Assembly (NCBI RefSeq): GCF_001428865.1
Contig: NZ_LMIV01000002.1
Coordinates: forward strand, 124,001-188,000
DNA: 64,000 nt
Direction of reading: 5' to 3'
From: Sphingomonas sp. Root241
Lineage (GTDB): Bacteria > Pseudomonadota > Alphaproteobacteria > Sphingomonadales > Sphingomonadaceae
The position numbers and the translations under genes are program-made. Below the pieces are notes generated by a model. The model had not been told where the DNA came from, did no database searches, and was given only the letters and a program-made list of their open reading frames with translations. Each line of letters begins with the position of its first letter. The stretch's first letter is position 1. Positions 1 through 9,385 of this stretch are shown one piece after another.

Positions 1-585
1 ATGGACCCGGTTCGCAGCCTCGGCGGGCGTCTCGCGCATCACCGGCGCGTCGACCGCGAGGCCCAAGGTGATCTGCCGCCCGCCGGTCAGCTCGACATAG
101 ACTTGCGCCAGCAGCTGCGCGTCGAGCAGCGCGCCGTGGAGCGTGCGCGCGCTGAGATCGATTCCGTAGCGCACGCACAGGGCGTCGAGCGTGTGCTTGG
201 CACCGGGATGCTTGACGCGCGCGATCGCGAGCGTGTCGACCATCCGGCCATGATCGATCAACGGACGCCCGCAGCGGCCGAGCTCGCCATTGAGGAACGA
301 GAAGTCGAATCCCGCATTGTGCGCCACAAGCGGGCAATCGCCGAGGAATTCGATCAGATCCTCGACCACATCGTGGAACAGCGGCTTGTCCGAGAGGAAG
401 CGCGCGCTCAGTCCATGGACGCGTTCGGCCTCGGCCGGCATGTCGCGCTGGGGATTGATATAATGGTGCAGATGCCGCCCGGTGGGCACCCGGTTGACCA
501 GTTCGATGCAGCCGATCTCGACCAGCCGGTCTCCGCCCGCGAAGCTGAGCCCCGTCGTTTCGGTATCGAACACGATTTCGCGCAT
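1..585 (-). CDS. dnaQ: DNA polymerase III epsilon subunit (3'-5' proofreading exonuclease), C-terminus cut off
   Basis: Proofreading subunit of the replicative polymerase. The protein opens [12 protein letters not shown], which carries exonuclease motif I (Asp7, Glu9). Motif II is seen in [12 protein letters not shown], and a motif III-type His/Asp follows in [15 protein letters not shown]. The reading frame is open for all 195 codons to the window edge; the family is usually about 230-240 residues, so the polymerase-binding tail lies outside. It is the last visible gene of the leftward operon ppsR-maf-aroE-coaE-dnaQ, 6 nt after coaE. The same order beside the origin is known from Caulobacter. 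Identity is secure; the 3' end is missing. Confidence 0.95.
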   Translation of the reverse strand, partial: MREIVFDTETTGLSFAGGDRLVEIGCIELVNRVPTGRHLHHYINPQRDMPAEAERVHGLSARFLSDKPLFHDVVEDLIEFLGDCPLVAHNAGFDFSFLNGELGRCGRPLIDHGRMVDTLAIARVKHPGAKHTLDALCVRYGIDLSARTLHGALLDAQLLAQVYVELTGGRQITLGLAVDAPVMRETPAEAANRVH

Positions 586-591
586 TCCGCC

Positions 592-1185
592 TTATCCTCC
601 CGCGCGCGCGGCTAGGCAAGTGAGGACGTGGCGCACCTGCGCGCGGGTTTCGTCCAGCGGGCCATCGGTGGAAATCACGAAATCGGCGCGGGCGCGCTTC
701 TCCGCATCGGAAAGCTGGCGCGCGAGGATCGATTCGAAGCGCTCGACAGTCATTCCCGGCCGCGCGAGCACGCGGGCGCGCTGTACTTCGGCCGGAGCGG
801 AGACCACGACGATCTTGTCGACGGCCGCCCAGCCGCCCGCCTCGAACAGCAAGGGCACGTCGAGCATGACGATCGGCGCACCTGCGTTGGCCGCCAGGAA
901 CCTGTCGCGTTCGCGCGCAACCGCCGGATGCACCAGCGCCTCCAGTCGGGCGAACGCCGATTCATCGCCGAACACCGCCTCGCGCAGCGCGGTACGATCG
1001 ACGCCTTGCGGACCGGTGGTGTCGGGAAAGGCTGTCTCGATCGCTTCGACCAGCGCACCGCCGGGCCCCTGCAGCGCGTGCACGGTCGCATCGGCGTCGA
1101 ACACCGGCACGCCCTCCGCGGCGAACATCTGCGCGACGGTCGACTTGCCCATTCCGATCGAGCCGGTGAGACCGACGGTGATCAT
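592..1185 (-). CDS. coaE: dephospho-CoA kinase
   Basis: Catalyses the last step of coenzyme A synthesis, ATP-dependent phosphorylation of the dephospho-CoA ribose 3'-OH, in the cytosol. The P-loop GSIGMGKS is at residues 8-15. Further family marks are DADATVHAL (residues 30-38), LEALVHPAV and [10 protein letters not shown]. The 197-aa length is normal. The start ATG overlaps the aroE stop by 4 nt (ATGA), so translation is probably coupled. The gene sits in the tight ppsR-maf-aroE-coaE-dnaQ operon. Confidence 0.96.
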   Translation of the reverse strand: MITVGLTGSIGMGKSTVAQMFAAEGVPVFDADATVHALQGPGGALVEAIETAFPDTTGPQGVDRTALREAVFGDESAFARLEALVHPAVARERDRFLAANAGAPIVMLDVPLLFEAGGWAAVDKIVVVSAPAEVQRARVLARPGMTVERFESILARQLSDAEKRARADFVISTDGPLDETRAQVRHVLTCLAARAGG

Positions 1186-2000
1186 TTCTCCAGCAATTCC
1201 CGAAGCCCATCGTCGCGGTCGCGCGGCGGCGCGGCACCGAAGAATAGTTCGAATGCCAGAGCGGCCTGGCCGATCAGCATGTCGAGGCCGTCCACGGTAT
1301 CGAGCCCGCGCGCCCGCGCCTGGGCGAGCAACGGCGTCTCGAGCGGCGAATAGACGATGTCATAGACCACCGCATCCTCGGGGAGCGGCGACAGATCGAG
1401 ATCGAGCGGCGGTTGCCCCCCCATGCCGAGCGCGCTGGCGTTGACCAGCAGGTCGGCGGGGGGGAGCGGACTGCCGAGCGGCACCGCGTCACCCTTGATC
1501 CCAAAGCTCGACAGCAAGGCCGCAGCCTTGAGCACGTTGCGGTTGAGGATCGTCACCCGGCCGATGCCCACCCGCGACAGTGCAAACAGGATCGCGCGCG
1601 CGCCACCGCCCGCGCCGACCACCACCGCATGCCGGCCTTCGAGGTCGAGCCCGGCGATCGGCGCGTAGAATCCGCCGGCATCGGTGTTGGTGCCGATCAG
1701 CGCACCGTCTTCGGCGCGCACCACCGTATTGATTGCGCCGATCGAGCCGCGCACGTCGCCGCGGTCCTCGACATGATCGAGCGCTGCCTGCTTGTGCGGG
1801 ATGGTGATGTTGGTCCCGCGCCATGCGGGATCGCTCCGCCGCGACTCGAAATAGGCGGCCAACCCTTCGGGAGTGACGTGCGTCGCGCGATATTCGGCGT
1901 CGATGCCCAGCGCTTCGAGCCAGAAACCATGGATCAGCGGCGATCTCGAATGCGCGATCGGGTCGCCGATCACTTCGGCATATGGCAAGGGAAGCGTCAT
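1182..2000 (-). CDS. aroE: shikimate dehydrogenase (NADP+)
   Basis: Reduces 3-dehydroshikimate to shikimate in aromatic amino-acid synthesis. The start is the ATG giving [20 protein letters not shown], because the shikimate-binding motif SRSP follows at once; the open frame extends further upstream but without family sequence. Also seen are NITIPHKQ with the catalytic Lys, IGTNTDAGG with the catalytic Asp, and the nucleotide-binding [10 protein letters not shown]. 272 aa is the usual length. It overlaps maf and coaE by 4 nt each. Confidence 0.95.
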   Translation of the reverse strand: MTLPLPYAEVIGDPIAHSRSPLIHGFWLEALGIDAEYRATHVTPEGLAAYFESRRSDPAWRGTNITIPHKQAALDHVEDRGDVRGSIGAINTVVRAEDGALIGTNTDAGGFYAPIAGLDLEGRHAVVVGAGGGARAILFALSRVGIGRVTILNRNVLKAAALLSSFGIKGDAVPLGSPLPPADLLVNASALGMGGQPPLDLDLSPLPEDAVVYDIVYSPLETPLLAQARARGLDTVDGLDMLIGQAALAFELFFGAAPPRDRDDGLRELLEK

Positions 2001-2593
2001 GACGTCAGAATTCCCCGGACGCGCAGATAATCGAGCAGTGGCAGCATCGGCATTCCCAGAATGGTGAAGTGGCTGCCCTCGGTGCGGCTGAACAGCTGCA
2101 CACCCGGCCCCTCCATCCGGTAGCAGCCGACACAGCCGCCGATCGCGGGCCATTCTTTGTCCAGATATTCGGCGATGAAGCCTTCCGACAATGTCCGGAC
2201 GTGCATCCGCGCGCGATCGACGTGCCGCCAGACGCCGCGACCGCCCTCGGCGATCACCGCGGCGCTGTAGAGATCGTGGTGCCGTCCCGACATCATCCGC
2301 AGATGCTCGGCGGCATTCTCGCGGCTGACCGGCTTGTCGAGCAAGGTGCCGTCGTCGAGCGCAACCACCGAATCGCAGCCGAGCACCAGTGCGCCCGGCG
2401 CCATGCGTGAGACCTTGAGCGCCTTCAATTCGGCGAGCGCGTCCGACAAGTCGCGCGCGGAAATCCCGCCCGCGATCAGCGATTCCTTCGCCGAAGCCTC
2501 GTCGACCTGCGCCGCGACCGCTTCATACGGCACGCCGGCGGCATCGAGCATCGCCCGGCGCGACGCGCTCTGCGAGGCGAGGATCAGATTCAT
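1997..2593 (-). CDS. maf: Maf-family nucleotide pyrophosphatase
   Basis: Maf proteins hydrolyse non-canonical or modified nucleoside triphosphates and guard nucleotide pools. The N-terminus MNLILASQSASRRAML carries the SxSxRR substrate motif, and GCDSVVALD holds the metal-binding Asp. The C-terminal part GCYRMEGPGVQLFSRTEGSHFTI... is typical of the family. 198 aa is standard. Which nucleotide it prefers cannot be read from sequence. Its ATG overlaps the ppsR stop by 4 nt. Confidence 0.92.
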   Translation of the reverse strand: MNLILASQSASRRAMLDAAGVPYEAVAAQVDEASAKESLIAGGISARDLSDALAELKALKVSRMAPGALVLGCDSVVALDDGTLLDKPVSRENAAEHLRMMSGRHHDLYSAAVIAEGGRGVWRHVDRARMHVRTLSEGFIAEYLDKEWPAIGGCVGCYRMEGPGVQLFSRTEGSHFTILGMPMLPLLDYLRVRGILTS

Positions 2594-3411
2594 GCATCCT
2601 TCTCCCGCAATGTCCGCTCGTTGCAGAGCTGGATGATCGCCGCCGCGGTCTCTTCGATCGATCGCCGCGTCACGTCGATCACCGGCCAGCCATTGTCGGC
2701 GAACATGCGGCGAGCATAAGCGATCTCGCGCTGCACCGAATCCTGATCGACATAGGCCGTTTCGGGACTCTGGTTGAGCGAGAGCAGCCGGTTGCGGCGG
2801 ATCTGGACGAGCCGGTCGGCGCTGGTGGTGAGCCCGACGACCAGAGGATGCTTGAGTCCGAACAGCTCCGCCGGCGGCGGCGATTCGACCACGATCGGGA
2901 TATTGGCGGTCTTGTAGCCGCGATTGGCGAGATAGATCGACGTCGGCGTCTTGGACGAGCGCGACACGCCGGCGAGGACGATGTCGCATTCCTCCCAATC
3001 CTCGGCGCCGATGCCGTCGTCATGCGCCATGGTGAACTGGATCGCGTCGACCCGCGCGAAATAGGCGGCGTCCAGGGTATGTTGCCGCCCCGGCCGGGCC
3101 TTGGCTTCCTGCCCGAGCAGGTTCGACAGCGCGTGGCTCACCGGATCGAGCGGCGCGATCGCCGGCAGCCCCATCGCGCGGCAGCGCGTCTCGAGCGTGC
3201 GGCGGACATCGTTGTTGACCAAAGTGAAGATCACCAAGCCCGGATTCTGCGCGATCTCCTCCAAGATGCGCTCGAGATGCGCTTCGCTGCGCACCATCGG
3301 CCAGAAATGGCGCAGCGTCTCGACGTCGTCGAACTGTGCCAGCGCGGCCTTGGCGATATTCTCCAGCGTCTCGCCGGTGGAGTCCGAGAGAAGGTGGAGA
3401 TGGAGCCGCAT
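2590..3411 (-). CDS. ppsR: PPPP/DUF299 regulatory kinase-phosphorylase (pyruvate phosphate dikinase or PEP synthase regulator)
   Basis: Members of this family reversibly phosphorylate a Thr on PPDK or PEP synthase, using ADP for inactivation and Pi for reactivation. The start is the ATG of MRLHLHLLSDSTGETLEN; LSDSTGET is the family N-terminal motif, so the longer upstream open frame is not used. The nucleotide-binding P-loop-like segment is GVSRSSKT at residues 148-155, followed by PTSIYLANRG. 273 aa is standard. This is the 'RP001' gene that flanks the origin opposite hemE in Caulobacter and Rickettsia, and it holds the same position here. It heads the operon running to dnaQ. Whether PPDK or PEP synthase is the target is not decided by this window. 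Confidence 0.93.
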   Translation of the reverse strand: MRLHLHLLSDSTGETLENIAKAALAQFDDVETLRHFWPMVRSEAHLERILEEIAQNPGLVIFTLVNNDVRRTLETRCRAMGLPAIAPLDPVSHALSNLLGQEAKARPGRQHTLDAAYFARVDAIQFTMAHDDGIGAEDWEECDIVLAGVSRSSKTPTSIYLANRGYKTANIPIVVESPPPAELFGLKHPLVVGLTTSADRLVQIRRNRLLSLNQSPETAYVDQDSVQREIAYARRMFADNGWPVIDVTRRSIEETAAAIIQLCNERTLREKDA

Positions 3412-3714
3412 CAGGCCGTGCGTGAATCTGTGGAGAACATGATGGACAGCCGCTAGCGCAACCGCGCGCAGCGGCCAAGCGCGCGAAAACCGGGCTCCGG
3501 CTCGCGATTCTTCCACAACCCCGTCCCCAGCCCCCGGTTCCGGGTCACAGGCTGTGGAAAGCGGGGACATGAAAGCCGAATCCGCGGGCATCCGTGGGGG
3601 CGACGGAGTCAATCTGTTGGCAATTTGCGGGCGAGTGCCTAAGCCCCGGCTTCCACGCCCCTACTATCTCCAACAACCCTTAGATTCTTCTCTTATAGAA
3701 TTAGGATAGAGGCC
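3412..3714. other. putative chromosomal replication origin (oriC)
   Basis: This 303-bp gap separates the divergent ppsR (DUF299) and hemE genes, the pair that brackets the origin in Caulobacter crescentus. Three DnaA-box-like 9-mers are visible: TTCTCCACA on the minus strand at 3429-3437 (one mismatch to TTATCCACA), TCTTCCACA on plus at 3509-3517 and CTTTCCACA on minus at 3553-3561 (two mismatches each). Five GANTC (CcrM methylation) sites lie at 3424, 3506, 3578, 3606 and 3683, where roughly one would be expected by chance. An AT-rich run at 3680-3708, next to hemE, is a candidate unwinding element. No dnaA gene is in the window, which is normal for this class. Confidence 0.65.
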
Positions 3715-4752
3715 CTGAGCTCCCCGTCTCCCAAGCCCCTGCTCGCGACTTTGAAGGGTGCGCGACAGCTGGTTCCTCCGATCTGGCTGATGCGCCAGGC
3801 GGGCCGCTACCTCCCCGAATATCGGGCGCTGCGGGAGGAGAAAGGCGGCTTCCTCGCGCTCGCGATGGAAAGCGACGCGGCGGCCGAGATCACGCTGCAA
3901 CCGATCCGCCGCTTCGGCATGGACGGCGCGATCCTGTTCTCCGACATTCTGATCGTGCCGATGGCGCTGGGGCAGGATCTCTGGTTCGAAATCGGTGAGG
4001 GCCCGCGGCTCGCACCCACGATCACCGCCCGCGACGTGCTGGAAGGCCTCCGGACGAACGCAGGAGCACTGGAACCGGTGTACGGCACCGTCCGCAAGGT
4101 GGCGACGCTCTTGCCCCCTGAGACCAGTTTCCTCGGCTTTGCAGGCAGTCCCTGGACCGTCGCGACCTACATGATCGCCGGGCAGGGCAGCCGCGAGCAG
4201 GCCGAGGCGCGGCGCCTTGCTTATCGCGATCCCGCATTGATGCAGGCGCTGGTCGATCGCATTGCCGAGTGCACGATCGATTATCTGCTCGGCCAGATCG
4301 CTGCCGGCGTCGAGGCGGTCCAGCTGTTCGACAGCTGGTCGGGCAGCCTTTCGCCTGTGCAATTCGAGCAATGGGTGATTGCCCCCACCGCGCGCATCGT
4401 CGCGGCACTTCATGCCCGTGCGCCGGGCGTCCCGGTGATCGGCTTCCCCAAGGGCGCTGGCGGCAAGCTCCCTGCGTATGCCCGTGAGACGGGCGTCGAT
4501 GCGATTGGTGTCGATGAGACCGTCGATCCCGTCTGGGCGCATGCCTCGCTGCCCGCGAACATGCCGGTGCAAGGCAATCTCGATCCGCTCGCGTTGATCG
4601 CCGGCGGTGCGACGCTCGATGCCGCGGTCGACCGGATTCTGGCCGCTTTCGCCGAACGCCCGCATGTGTTTAATCTCGGCCACGGCATCCTGCCCGATAC
4701 GCCGATTGCGCATGTCGAGCAGCTGCTGGCGCGGGTGAGGACGGAAAAATGA
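3715..4752 (+). CDS. hemE: uroporphyrinogen decarboxylase
   Basis: Decarboxylates uroporphyrinogen III to coproporphyrinogen III in heme synthesis (cytosol). The family N-terminus PPIWLMRQAGRYLPEYR is present, with ILFSDILIVPMALGQ, GFAGSPWTVATYMI and the C-terminal FNLGHGILPDTP. The start is unusual. The conserved lead-in PKPLLATLKGARQ is in frame upstream of the first standard codon (TTG 3751), yet between the upstream stop (TAA 3640-3642) and 3751 there is no in-frame ATG, GTG or TTG. CTG at 3715, 8 nt after AGGA (3703-3706), gives SSPSPKPLLATL and a 345-aa protein, the family length. ATT 3700, ATA 3706 and CTG 3739 are alternatives; TTG 3751 would drop conserved residues. The function is firm, the start is not. 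Confidence 0.93.
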   Translation: MSSPSPKPLLATLKGARQLVPPIWLMRQAGRYLPEYRALREEKGGFLALAMESDAAAEITLQPIRRFGMDGAILFSDILIVPMALGQDLWFEIGEGPRLAPTITARDVLEGLRTNAGALEPVYGTVRKVATLLPPETSFLGFAGSPWTVATYMIAGQGSREQAEARRLAYRDPALMQALVDRIAECTIDYLLGQIAAGVEAVQLFDSWSGSLSPVQFEQWVIAPTARIVAALHARAPGVPVIGFPKGAGGKLPAYARETGVDAIGVDETVDPVWAHASLPANMPVQGNLDPLALIAGGATLDAAVDRILAAFAERPHVFNLGHGILPDTPIAHVEQLLARVRTEK

Positions 4753-4774
4753 CCGCCCGCGAACGGAGGCGAGC

Positions 4775-5227
4775 ATGACTGGATTTTTGGGTGGCGCCTA
4801 TCTCTGGGTCAAAGCGTTCCACATCATCTTCGTGATCTTCTGGATGGCGGGCCTGTTTTTGCTGCCGCGCTATCTCGTTCATCACCAGGAGGCGCTCGGC
4901 ACGCCGCAGGCCGCCGATTGGGAAAAGCGCGAGGCCTTGCTCCGCCGCACGATTCTTGTGCCGTCGATGGCGATCGTCTGGCTGCTCGGACTTGCGCTCG
5001 CCACCAATTTCGGACTGTTCGACGGCGAGCCCGGGCTCGGCTGGCTCCATGCCAAGCTGCTGCTGGTGATCGCGCTCAGCGGCTATAATGGCTGGGCGGT
5101 CGGCTATTCGAAGAAGCTGGCCAAGGGGCAGGGCAGTCTCTCGCCGCGCCGGCTGCGCATGCTCGGCGAGGTCCCCGCGCTGGCGGTCGTGCTCATCGTC
5201 GTGCTCGTGGTGGTCAAACCGTTCTAA
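4775..5227 (+). CDS. hemJ: HemJ-type protoporphyrinogen IX oxidase (UPF0093)
   Basis: Inner-membrane protein that oxidises protoporphyrinogen IX in heme synthesis in many alphaproteobacteria lacking HemG or HemY. The 150-aa protein has about four hydrophobic segments (roughly residues 8-30, 58-76, 86-104 and 128-148). Family marks include KAFHIIFVIFWMAGLFLLPR, with the conserved early His, and LHAKLLLVIALSGYN. A good GGAGG lies ahead of the ATG. It follows hemE by 22 nt and is probably co-transcribed, so two heme steps sit beside the origin. Confidence 0.9.
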   Translation: MTGFLGGAYLWVKAFHIIFVIFWMAGLFLLPRYLVHHQEALGTPQAADWEKREALLRRTILVPSMAIVWLLGLALATNFGLFDGEPGLGWLHAKLLLVIALSGYNGWAVGYSKKLAKGQGSLSPRRLRMLGEVPALAVVLIVVLVVVKPF

Positions 5228-5230
5228 TTT

Positions 5231-5245
5231 TGCGGCGGCTCCGCA
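5231..5245 (+). other. short hairpin after hemJ
   Basis: TGCGG (5231-5235) and CCGCA (5241-5245) can pair around a 5-nt loop just after the hemJ stop. The stem is only 5 bp and the following GTTTC is not a proper U-tract, so at best it is a weak terminator or pause site. Confidence 0.25.
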
Positions 5246-5286
5246 GTTTCGGCAATATTCCTGCGCGTAAATCGTTGCGATGGCCG

Positions 5287-5315
5287 TTGACTTGACGAAG
5301 ACCCACACCTAATTC
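5287..5315 (+). promoter_or_regulatory. candidate rho promoter
   Basis: TTGACT (5287-5292) and TAATTC (5310-5315) are separated by 17 nt in the 199-bp gap before rho. This would give a leader of roughly 100 nt. A long leader fits the known autogenous control of rho by its own termination activity in other bacteria; that control is inference here. Confidence 0.4.
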
Positions 5316-5426
5316 GCACATCAGACCGGACGCTCCTCGGGCGACGGTTCCCTCCTTCAGCATCGCCACTCGTGCGCATCCGCCGACCGACGCTCTCCCC
5401 ATAGCTTCCCAGCACCCGGACTCCCC

Positions 5427-6683
<1,257 letters not shown>

Positions 6684-6690
6684 ACCTATC

Positions 6691-6800
6691 CGTCATCCCG
6701 GCATTGTGCCGAGGTACACCGTGAGGCTGGCTGAAGAGCAGGCGCCTTCAGTCCTTCGCATGCGGCACCGTTGGATTCCGGCACTTCGGCCGGGATGACG
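6691..6800. repeat. REP/MITE-like palindromic element A
   Basis: A 110-bp stretch after rho is bounded by inverted copies of a 12-mer: CGTCATCCCGGC (6691-6702) and GCCGGGATGACG (6789-6800). The ends resemble the GTCATCC/GGATGAC ends of the element at 20299-20447. It is non-coding and could act as the rho 3' end, but no U-tract is seen. Confidence 0.6.
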
Positions 6801-6854
6801 TGTCTGGGAACCTCGCTGCCCGACGCAGTTTGTTGAACACAGGGAGAGGCCGGC

Positions 6855-7148
6855 ATGATCGTCGAACACGCTCTCCTCCATGTCCGCTCGGGCGAGAGCG
6901 AAGCCTTCGAAGCGGCGATGCGCGAAGCAAGGCCGCTGATCGCGGCCTCGCCGGGGTTCGTCGCAATCGAGGTTCGTCCCGCTGCGGAGCGCGCGGATCT
7001 CTATCTGTTGCGAGTGGTTTGGACCGATATCGCCGCGCATCGCGATGGTTTCCGCACGTCGGCGGGTTATCAGGACTGGCGCAGGCTGCTCCACGGCTTC
7101 TATGAGCCGATGCCGGTGGTCGAATATTTCGGGGAGTCGATCGTTTGA
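6855..7148 (+). CDS. antibiotic-biosynthesis-monooxygenase (ABM) fold protein
   Basis: A 97-aa single-domain protein with the ferredoxin-like ABM layout: MIVEHALLHVRSGESEAFEAAM, a central strand with GFVAIEVRPAAE, a strand YLLRVVWTDIAAH, and a final helix and strand. Relatives act as small quinol or heme-related monooxygenases, or as dimeric sensors; substrate and activity cannot be told here. A purine-rich RBS (GGGAGAGG) precedes the ATG. Its stop overlaps the TTG start of the TerC-family gene by 4 nt, so the two are probably translated together. Confidence 0.8.
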   Translation: MIVEHALLHVRSGESEAFEAAMREARPLIAASPGFVAIEVRPAAERADLYLLRVVWTDIAAHRDGFRTSAGYQDWRRLLHGFYEPMPVVEYFGESIV

Positions 7149-7879
7149 GCCTGTTCGCACTGCTGTCTGCCGCCGCTTCCACAGCCGGCGGGATGGGATC
7201 TCCGCTGGACATCTGGCACCATATCGTCGCCGACTTCTCGAACATCACCGAGCCGGCAGCGCTCGCGGCGTTCGGGTCGGTGCTGATGATCGATCTGGTC
7301 CTTGCTGGAGACAATGCGATCGTCGTGGGAGCGCTCGCGGCGGGTCTTCCCGCCGGGCAACGCAAGAAGGTCATCCTGATCGGCATCGGCGCCGCGCTGG
7401 TCCTGCGCATTTTCTTCGCGCTGATCGTCAGTTGGCTGATGGGCATCGTCGGGCTGATCTTCGCCGGCGGGCTGTTGCTGCTTTGGGTGAGCTGGAAGTT
7501 CTGGCGCGAGATCAGGCACATGGGCGAGAGCCCGGGCTCGGAGGAGATTCACGGAGACGAACGTTCGGGAATCCGTTCCGCGCGCAGCTTCGCCGGCGCC
7601 GCCTGGGCAGTCGCGATCGCCGACGTGTCGATGAGCCTCGACAACGTCCTCGCCGTCGCCGGCGCGGCGCGCGAACATCCCGGTATTCTCGTCGTCGGCC
7701 TGCTGCTCTCGGTCGCCTTGATGGGCCTTGCGGCCAACTTCATTGCCAAGCTGATCGATCGCTATCGCTGGATCGCCTATATTGGCCTCGCGGTGATCGT
7801 CTTTGTCGCTTTCCGGATGATCTACGAAGGCTGGGTCGGCACCCACGAAACGCCGGGGATCCTCAGCTTTTTCGGCTGA
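7145..7879 (+). CDS. TerC/YjbE family integral membrane protein
   Basis: Inner-membrane protein of the TerC family, linked to metal (especially Mn2+) export and tellurite-related phenotypes. 244 aa with about seven membrane segments. Two internally similar acidic motifs, DLVLAGDNAIVVGAL and DVSMSLDNVLAVAGAA, carry the conserved D..DN pairs typical of the family. The start is TTG at 7145, overlapping the upstream stop by 4 nt; ATG 7193 is a possible later start. A 7-bp hairpin (7861-7881) spans the stop codon. Metal specificity is inference. Confidence 0.88.
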   Translation: MSLFALLSAAASTAGGMGSPLDIWHHIVADFSNITEPAALAAFGSVLMIDLVLAGDNAIVVGALAAGLPAGQRKKVILIGIGAALVLRIFFALIVSWLMGIVGLIFAGGLLLLWVSWKFWREIRHMGESPGSEEIHGDERSGIRSARSFAGAAWAVAIADVSMSLDNVLAVAGAAREHPGILVVGLLLSVALMGLAANFIAKLIDRYRWIAYIGLAVIVFVAFRMIYEGWVGTHETPGILSFFG

Positions 7880-7898
7880 GGCGTCCTGATACCTTGGC

Positions 7899-7920
7899 CA
7901 TTTCCGCGAAGGCGAAAATG
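7899..7920. terminator. hairpin between convergent TerC and dienelactone hydrolase genes
   Basis: CATTTCCGC (7899-7907) and GCGAAAATG (7912-7920) pair with one mismatch around a GAAG loop and are followed by ACGAAGG. It looks like a worn REP-like unit and sits in the 52-bp gap between two converging genes, so it may end transcription from both sides. There is no strong U-tract. Confidence 0.4.
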
Positions 7921-7931
7921 ACGAAGGAGCC

Positions 7932-8627
7932 TCAGCCCAGATACTCGGCGAAAAATGCTGCCGTCCGGTCGTCCGCCAGCTGCGCCGCGGCCTCCGATCG
8001 ACGCTTGCCCATCTCCGCCGCGAAGCCGTGATCCTCGCCGGGATAGTCGAACAAGGTCACTTTGGGGTGGTCGTCGAGTCCGTCGTGCATCTTTGCACGG
8101 ACGTCGGCGGTGACGAAATGGTCGGCACCGGCGATGTGGAGCAGCAACGGGTTGGCGATCGCGTGTTTCTCGCCGAGCAGATTGTCGATGCCGACGCCGT
8201 AATAGCCGACGGTTGCGTGGGAATCGGTTCGCGTCGCGGTCATGAAGGCGAGGCGCCCGCCGAGGCAATAGCCTACCGCGCCGACCTTGCCCGTGCCGCC
8301 CAGCTTCGCTCGCGCCACCTTTATTGTCGACTCGATGTCCTCGATGCCCTTGGTTTGGTCGAACTGGTTCATCCAACCGAGCGCTTGCTGGAATTGCTCG
8401 GGAATGTCGGGATCGAGCTCGATTCCCGGCTGCAACCGCCAGAACAGATCGGGTGCGAATGCGAGATATCCCTTTGCCGCCCAATCGTCGCATTTCTGGC
8501 GGATCCCCGGGTTCACACCGAAAATCTCCTGGATCACAACGATTGCGGCGCGCGGTGTACCCGCGGGTTCGGCGACATAGGCGCTGAAGCTGCCGCTGCC
8601 GTCGCTCGCTTCGATGCGTACCGTCAT
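7932..8627 (-). CDS. dienelactone hydrolase family protein
   Basis: Alpha/beta hydrolase of the dienelactone hydrolase type, 231 aa. It shows VIQEIFGVNPGIRQKCD (the conserved Glu region), nucleophile motif GYCLGGR with the active Cys, and FDYPGEDHGFA with the catalytic His. Family members open dienelactone in chloro-aromatic breakdown, but most chromosomal copies have unknown substrates, and no aromatic pathway genes are nearby. The start is the ATG of MTVRIEASDGSG; it overlaps the ogt stop by 4 nt. Confidence 0.88.
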   Translation of the reverse strand: MTVRIEASDGSGSFSAYVAEPAGTPRAAIVVIQEIFGVNPGIRQKCDDWAAKGYLAFAPDLFWRLQPGIELDPDIPEQFQQALGWMNQFDQTKGIEDIESTIKVARAKLGGTGKVGAVGYCLGGRLAFMTATRTDSHATVGYYGVGIDNLLGEKHAIANPLLLHIAGADHFVTADVRAKMHDGLDDHPKVTLFDYPGEDHGFAAEMGKRRSEAAAQLADDRTAAFFAEYLG

Positions 8628-9103
8628 AGCAAGATCTCTCTCGAATGCCGCCGCTCGTGCTCGAGCAGCCAGGATTTGGTCTTGGGCCCGTCGCCACCCG
8701 AATAATGTCCGAGCGCGCCACCGCTGCCGAGCACGCGGTGGCAGGGCACGACGATCGGGAAGGGGTTTCTCGCGCAGAGCTGGCCGATCGCGCGCGGGCT
8801 CGATCCCAGCACCCGGGCCAGCGCTCCATAGCTCAGCGTATCGCCATAGCCGATCGCGATCAGTCCGGCGCGCAGCTCCTCGCCGCGCGGAGTGCCGGCG
8901 GGGACGAGCGGCAAGTCGAACACTTCCCGCTCCTTGGCGAACCATTGCTCGAGCTGCTCGACCGCCGCGCGCACGGCCGTATTATTGCCCGGAGATGGCG
9001 CGCCGTCGCCGCCGATCCGGATTCCGGTCAACACTGTCTCATCGCCCTCGACCCGGATCGCTCCGATGGGCGTTGCGATCAGGGCATGGTCGCGCGCATA
9101 CAT
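8624..9103 (-). CDS. ogt: methylated-DNA--[protein]-cysteine S-methyltransferase
   Basis: Suicide repair protein that takes alkyl groups from O6 of guanine onto its own Cys. The active-site motif is PIVVPCHRV with Cys121. The helix-turn-helix part includes GDTLSYGALARVLGSSPRAIGQLCARNPFP, including the Arg-finger region. 159 aa fits a one-domain Ogt; there is no Ada regulatory domain. Co-translated with the hydrolase downstream (4-nt overlap). A promoter with the -10 ending 6 nt before the ATG suggests a leaderless mRNA. Confidence 0.94.
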   Translation of the reverse strand: MYARDHALIATPIGAIRVEGDETVLTGIRIGGDGAPSPGNNTAVRAAVEQLEQWFAKEREVFDLPLVPAGTPRGEELRAGLIAIGYGDTLSYGALARVLGSSPRAIGQLCARNPFPIVVPCHRVLGSGGALGHYSGGDGPKTKSWLLEHERRHSREILL

Positions 9104-9109
9104 GACGCA

Positions 9110-9139
9110 AGACTAGCAGCCGCCCGGCGGCCCGCGCAA
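9110..9139 (-). promoter_or_regulatory. candidate ogt promoter (leaderless type)
   Basis: Read on the minus strand: TTGCGC (9139-9134), an 18-nt spacer, TAGTCT (9115-9110), then 6 nt to the ogt ATG. The -35 box is the same TTGCGC hexamer seen before tRNA-Gly, rpe and the 59450 thioesterase gene. Confidence 0.45.
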
Positions 9140-9153
9140 CGGAGACGGCGCCC

Positions 9154-9384
9154 ATGAAGATCAATGTCGAAGTCGATTGCACGCCCGAGGAGGCGCGCCG
9201 TGCCATGGGGCTTCCCGACCTCTCGCCGGTGCACGACCGTTATGTCCAGATGATGGTAGAAGCTATTGAAAAGCAAGGAACTCCTGAAGGTTTTGCCGAC
9301 ATGATCCGCAATTGGGGACCGATGGGTGACGGCGCGATGAGCTTCTGGCGGACGATGTTCGAAAGCGGCAAGCAAAGCGGCTGA
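9154..9384 (+). CDS. DUF6489 family protein
   Basis: A 76-aa protein, MKINVEVDCTPEEARRAMGL..., with an acidic N-terminal strand and a helical rest (YVQMMVEAIEKQG, MISF-like aromatic tail with FWRTMF). I recall this as DUF6489, a small alphaproteobacterial family of unknown function; no motif suggests an activity. A GGAGA precedes the ATG. The stop is 1 nt from mnmE, so it is probably co-transcribed with the tRNA-modification and partition genes. Confidence 0.8.
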   Translation: MKINVEVDCTPEEARRAMGLPDLSPVHDRYVQMMVEAIEKQGTPEGFADMIRNWGPMGDGAMSFWRTMFESGKQSG

Positions 9385-9385
9385 G

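Noticed and set aside
7861..7881. CCTCAGC/GCTGAGG hairpin at the TerC stop as an intrinsic terminator
   Set aside because: The stem overlaps the coding end and no U-tract follows; kept only as a note.
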